A stretch of DNA of 64,000 bases from Archivesica marissinica (lineage: Eukaryota > Mollusca > Bivalvia > Venerida > Vesicomyidae). Location: the NCBI GenBank assembly GCA_014843695.1, contig CM026394.1, positions 41,683,823 through 41,747,822 on the forward strand, in the 5' to 3' direction. The notes under the pieces are model-generated. The model searched no databases. It was not told the DNA's origin and saw nothing but the letters and a program-made list of their open reading frames with translations. Positions 55,401-61,400 of the stretch are shown piece by piece. The position numbers were made by a program, and so were the translations under genes. The stretch's first letter is position 1. Each line of letters begins with the position of its first letter.

Positions 55401-58400
55401 GGTGGGAACATATTGTGAACACGACTAAACTAAGGTGGGTACATATTGTGAACACGACTAAACTAAGGTGGGTACATATTGTGAACACGACTATACTAAG
55501 GTGGGTACATATTGTGAACACGACTATACTAAGGTGGGTACATATTGTGAACACGACTAAACTAAGGTGGGTACATATTGTGAGAACCTCCATGGTGTAA
55601 CATGTAACATTATCGTCACTCTACTCATCACATGTGTGTATCTAACACATCACTCTTGCCATTTTCTGTTTCGCCATTTGTCAAGATTGAAATATTTACA
55701 CATGTATTAAGAGCTTGAATATACTGACTGTAAAGGTGGCGGAAGTGTAAAAGTAAATACTGAAAGCTAATAATCATATTGTAATACTGAAACATTTACA
55801 TGATGATGTTTAACATGATTTTGTCTCTATATGTCTTATTTCACATTATTATTTGTTATGTTTCTACATGTCTTATTTCACATTATTATTTGTTATGTTT
55901 CTACATGTCTTATTTCACATTATTATTCGTTATGTTTCTATATGTCTTATTTCACATTATTATTTGTTATGTTTCTATATGTCTTATTTCACATTATTTG
56001 TTATGTCTACATGTCTTATTTCAAATTATTATTTGTTATGTTTCTACAGTCTTATTTCACATTATTAATTGTTATGTTCTACATGTCTTATTTCACATTA
56101 TTATTTGTTATGTTTCTGTAACAGGGGCTAATATATAGTAGGCACTCTGGCGTAGGTTCGTTATATTTCTTTATTTACTGTTTCCGTATATGGAAAAAGG
56201 CCTAAAACATAAATAAATACATACAAGAGCATATAAAAACAAAGTATAAAAACATTTCAATCATTGCATAAAACCAGACATATACATGTAGAAAATCGAT
56301 ATTAATATAATACAAAACTTACCACAGTGTCTGTATGCAGCTACTCAATATCTATTGGTAGACTATTTAGTATTATAATTGCTCTATAAATCTAACACGT
56401 TACTCGTAAAAAAATCTCCTGGGTTGTGACCAAGCACGGAGGTATAGTTGTTGAAAGAAATACATTAGTAACCAATCCATGCAGAGCTCTCATCCACATT
56501 CATACAATCTTTCATTCATACAAATACAACAAACAAAACGATTGGACACCGTACAAACATAGACTGACAAGTGTTCACGAGACAAAACACGTGCACTGCA
56601 AATTGCCCCGGGAAACATCTCTAATTTCCGTCTCCGACGTAGATTGTCGAATATCCCCGATTCATTTCCGTTGCATATGACATAAAGAACGAAGATACAC
56701 GAATTTAAAAGGCGGTAAACGCATGCGCGATGTTTAAGCAGTTTTATATATTAAGCTACGCCGTTCACGGTAAAACACGATTGTACTCCTATAGTACAAC
56801 CTGTGACATTTCTATATGTCTTATTTCACATTAATTGTTATGTTTCTACATGTCTTATTTAACATTATGTAAATAAATGGTGTCCTTCGCGGCACCAAAA
56901 TCAAATGAACACAAAACATTAAAAAAAAGTGGGTAGTTGTGAGAGCCTCCGTGGTGTAACATAGAGGTTGCGAGTTCGAACTCAGTCGGAACCACGAAGC
57001 TGATAAACACGACTAAATTAAGGTCAGTTTGAGCCCTGTGAAACCCATTGTGTTAGTATCCTTAGGCAAGACACTTAAATCTATATTTCATATACTCTCT
57101 TCCACATCAAGAATGATGTGAAATCTGAAATCTATTGGTATTACTGGGGTATATATGTACATTACCAACTTATATATGCATTTGGTATTACTGGGGTAGA
57201 TATGTACATTACCAACTTATATATGTATTTGGTATTACTGGGGTAGATATGTACATTACCAACTTATATATGTATTTGGTATTACTGGGGTATATATGTA
57301 CATTACCAACTTATATATGTATTTGGTATTACTGGGGTAGATATGTACATTACCAACTTATATATGTATTTGGTATTACTGGGGTAGATATGTACATTAC
57401 CAACTTATATATGTATTTGGTATTACTGGGGTAGATATGTACATTACCAACTTATATATGCATTTGGTATTACTGGGGTAGATATGTACATTACCAACTT
57501 ATATATGCATTTGGTATTACTGGGGTAGATATGTACATTACCAACTTATATATGCATTTGGTATTACTGGGGTAGATATGTACATTACCAACTTATATAT
57601 GCATTTGGTATTACTGGGGTAGATATGTACATTACCAACTTATATATGCATTTGGTATTACTGGGGTAGATATGTACATTACCAACTTATATATGCATTT
57701 GGTATTACTGGGGTAGATATGTACATTACCAACTTATATATGCATTTGGTATTACTGGGGTAGATATGTACATTACCAACTTATATATGCATTTGGTATT
57801 ACTGGGGTAGATATGTACATTACCAACTTGTACATTTGGTGATTGAGCAGTGGTAGTGCTTTCACTTCAGGTGCGAAAGGCCCATAGCCATTTCGATTGT
57901 GCTCTTAGGCAAGGCATTTAAATTCCCTTGTGGCGATGTATTCCTCTTCTCTCTCCCTCGTGGCGATGTATTCCTTCTGGAATGAATCCCTCGTGGCGAT
58001 GTATTCCTTCTGGAATGAATCTCTCTCCCTCGTGGCGATGGATTCCTTCTGGAATGAATCTCTCCCTCGTGGCGATGTATTCCTCTTCTCTCTCCCTCGT
58101 GGCGATGTATTCCTCTTCTCTCTCCCTCGTGGCGATGTATTCCTTCTGGAATGAATCTCTCTCCCTCGTGGCGATGTATTCCTTCTGGAATGAATCTCTC
58201 CCTCGTGGCGATGTATTCCTTTTCTCTCTCCCTCGTGGCGATGTATTCCTCTTCTCTCTCCCTCGTGGCGATGTATTCCTTCTGGAATGAATCTCTCTCC
58301 CTCGTGGCGATGTATTCCTTCTGGAATGAATCTCTCCCTCGTGGCTATGTATTCCTTCTGGAATGAATCTCTCTCCCTCGTGGCGATGTATTCCTCTTCT

Positions 58401-61400
58401 CTCTCCCTCGTGGCGATGTATTCCTTCTGGAATGAATCTCTCTCCCTCGTGGCGATGTATTCCCTCTTCTCTCTCCCTCGTGGCTATGTATTCCTTCTGG
58501 AATGAATCTCTCTCCCTCGTGGCGATGTATTCCTTTTCTCTCTCCTCGTGGCGATGTATTCCTTCTGGAATGAATCTCCCTCGTGGAGATGGATTCATTC
58601 TGGAATGAATCTCTCTCCCTCGTGGCAATGGATTCCTTCTGGAATGAATCTCTCTCCCTCATGGCAATGTATTCCTCTTCTCTCTCCCTCGTGGCGATGG
58701 ATTCCTTCTGGAATGAATCTCTCCCTCGTGGCGATGGATTCCTTCTGGAATGAAGTCTCAAAAGTTATTAATATAAGTTGTAGGAACTTGGTTCGCAATG
58801 GAGCTAAAATGATGTGTGTCAACTAACTTGTATTTTTCAGTGAAGAGATGTTTTACCAGCTATTTATATTTGACTTTGGCAACTTTGGACTGTTGAGATT
58901 ATCGGTAAGTACTATTTCACAGTTTGTTGAGATTATCGGTAAGTACTATTTCACAGTTTGTTGAGATTATCGGTAAGTACTATTTCACAGTTTGTTGAGA
59001 TTATCGGTAAGTACTATTTCACAGTTTGTTGAGATTATCGGTAAGTACTATTTCACAGTACACAACATTTAAAAATACTCCGTCTCCGTCCTCTTTGTAA
59101 CCCAATAGATTTTAAGTTTGATACCAATTTGAACCACTATTATGGTGTCCTAAGGTTCTTAAATCCACGTGGCCACTACTCCCTCATGGCGATGGATTCC
59201 ATCAGGAATGAGGTCTCGAGAGCGAATAAACTTCTGTTTTGCATTTGAGGTAAAATATATTTGTAAACCAGAGCTGTGTGGTATGTCTATTTATTCACCA
59301 GAATATCATACGGTTAATTATTCTGCAGTCTTACTTGCATTTGTATTGCAAAATATTACTCGGGGGGGGGGGGAGAGAGACGTGATGTTTTGATGTAGTT
59401 ATATTCAATACTTTCATAATGTTTTCATGGTACAATTAACTAAACAATATGATGCATAATATGCTAATCTTGTGGTATTAGATTAGTGGCATTGGGTTTA
59501 TTCTAAAATGGAAAAAAGGGGCAAGGTGCTTATTGAGCAGCGATGAGGTGCCGGGAGTGGTATTTTGGGGTTATCCCCAAGACAATATTACTATCGTACT
59601 TTGATCAAAGAGGCAGTAAGCAATAGGGGTGTAACGATGCATCGAAATATCGATGCATCGCAATAGACAGCGTCACGATAGTCAACCATCGATGGTAAAT
59701 ATGACCATCGATAGTATTGACTATTGCGGCAGTACTATCGCAATAGTTTCGATAGTTGCCAGGGATGGCGAAATCGGTCATTTGTTACGCCGGGCAAGTA
59801 GATTTTCGAATGTAACTTGTCCGTGGACAAGTAAAAATACCGGCGAGTGCATTTACTTTATGTTCCCATGGCATTTAAATCGTATTTTAATGAGAAAGCA
59901 TCGGCAAATGTTCTTGTTTATTTTCCTGCGGAACTTCCGCAATAAACACAAGCCAGCCGACAACGGTGGCGGACAACATTTCCAGCCGACAATAACCTGA
60001 ATAAGAACCGGAAATGTCAAGAGTTATCGCCCGTCACATAAAAACTGTGTAAAATGCGGTGGGTATGTAATGTATTTTCCGCTCAAAACAAGCCAGCTGT
60101 CAATAAGAATAACTACTGTCGAAAATGGCTTCTTTGGTACTGAATAGTGAGCAAAGTAGGCGATGTGACCCCCATAATCCCGGGTATGGGTAATTTAAAG
60201 TGCTATAGCGCATGCGTCAGTTACAAGTATACTACGCGGTCGCTAAATCGATATACGGGAACGGGTACGTGACGCAGCCTTATTATTGAAGACGACAGGT
60301 AAACAATCATGTAACTTAGCGGGACTGTGTATCGATTTTTAAATAAGGTTGGTTTATATTATTTAAACATATAAAGTTCGGATATACGGGCAAGTGGGTT
60401 TTCAACTTTTCACTACGGACAAGTAAATTAGTGCAGTGTGTTCGATGTCATGATAATAAAGAAAAAATTGCATGCTAATAAATAAATACACAAAACTTGT
60501 GTATTCCATGCGAAACAGAATATTTTTTTAATTAATATGTATTTACACAATACTATTGCAATAGTCCTACAACTATCGCAATACTATCGCAATAGTATTT
60601 TAACTATCGCAATACTATCGCAATAGTAAGATTGACCCCAATAGTCACCCCTAGTAAGCAAGTACATATTGGTGAAAAGGACGGACAAGTTTATATAGGT
60701 CTGCCCACCCGAAGGAACCTGTAGGGGCTTATAAAAAAGGCATGCCCCGCCATTCCTCTCTAGAACCCCCCCCCCCCAACGGTAATTTTCACTGAAGTCT
60801 ATGCCATCGGTGTAAATTTCAGTTCTACCTTAATTTTTTGAACAATTCGCAAATACTCCGTAATGTAAACAGAACAATATGAAAGTATAATCGAACCTGT
60901 CTTTTTTAAACATTTATTCGAAATATAACATAATTTACAGCAATCGACTATGATCACAATTGAAATGAAAGCTTATATGATGTCTTAAGCAGCCGGCCAA
61001 GGGAATCACAGAAGGTGGCTGCTTAGTACAGCTGGCTGCTTAATAGAGGCTAATTGTATAATAAAGTAATATATTGGGGGAATTGTAACCACCAATGCAC
61101 GTATAATAATGTCGTATACTCTTCAGGAACCAGCACCGATATATGACCTTGCAATGATGGCACTTGACCTTGATGAATCTGGCTGGACCGATGCAGACGG
61201 CCCCAAAGAAGACCTAGCAGTGTACATCGTAAACTTCCTCAAATCCAAGACCGAGTTGCTGCAGGATTATTTCTCCGTGGAAATTGATCAGGTTCGCTTC
61301 TCAGTCTTTAGCGTGCCTGACCCGTGGCGCTGCGAGTCCCGATCAGTCGGGAATCATTTGTCCGGCATTGGCCAAAAATTAAATTGCATTCACATATGCA

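Noticed and set aside
54137..55600. Open frames running through the N gap
   Set aside because: Ns are translated as unknown residues; no evidence of a continuous gene.
57918..58761. Arg/Glu-rich minus-strand frames ([13 protein letters not shown]) as a protein
   Set aside because: They derive from SINE-internal satellite units; several frames on both strands are open equally.
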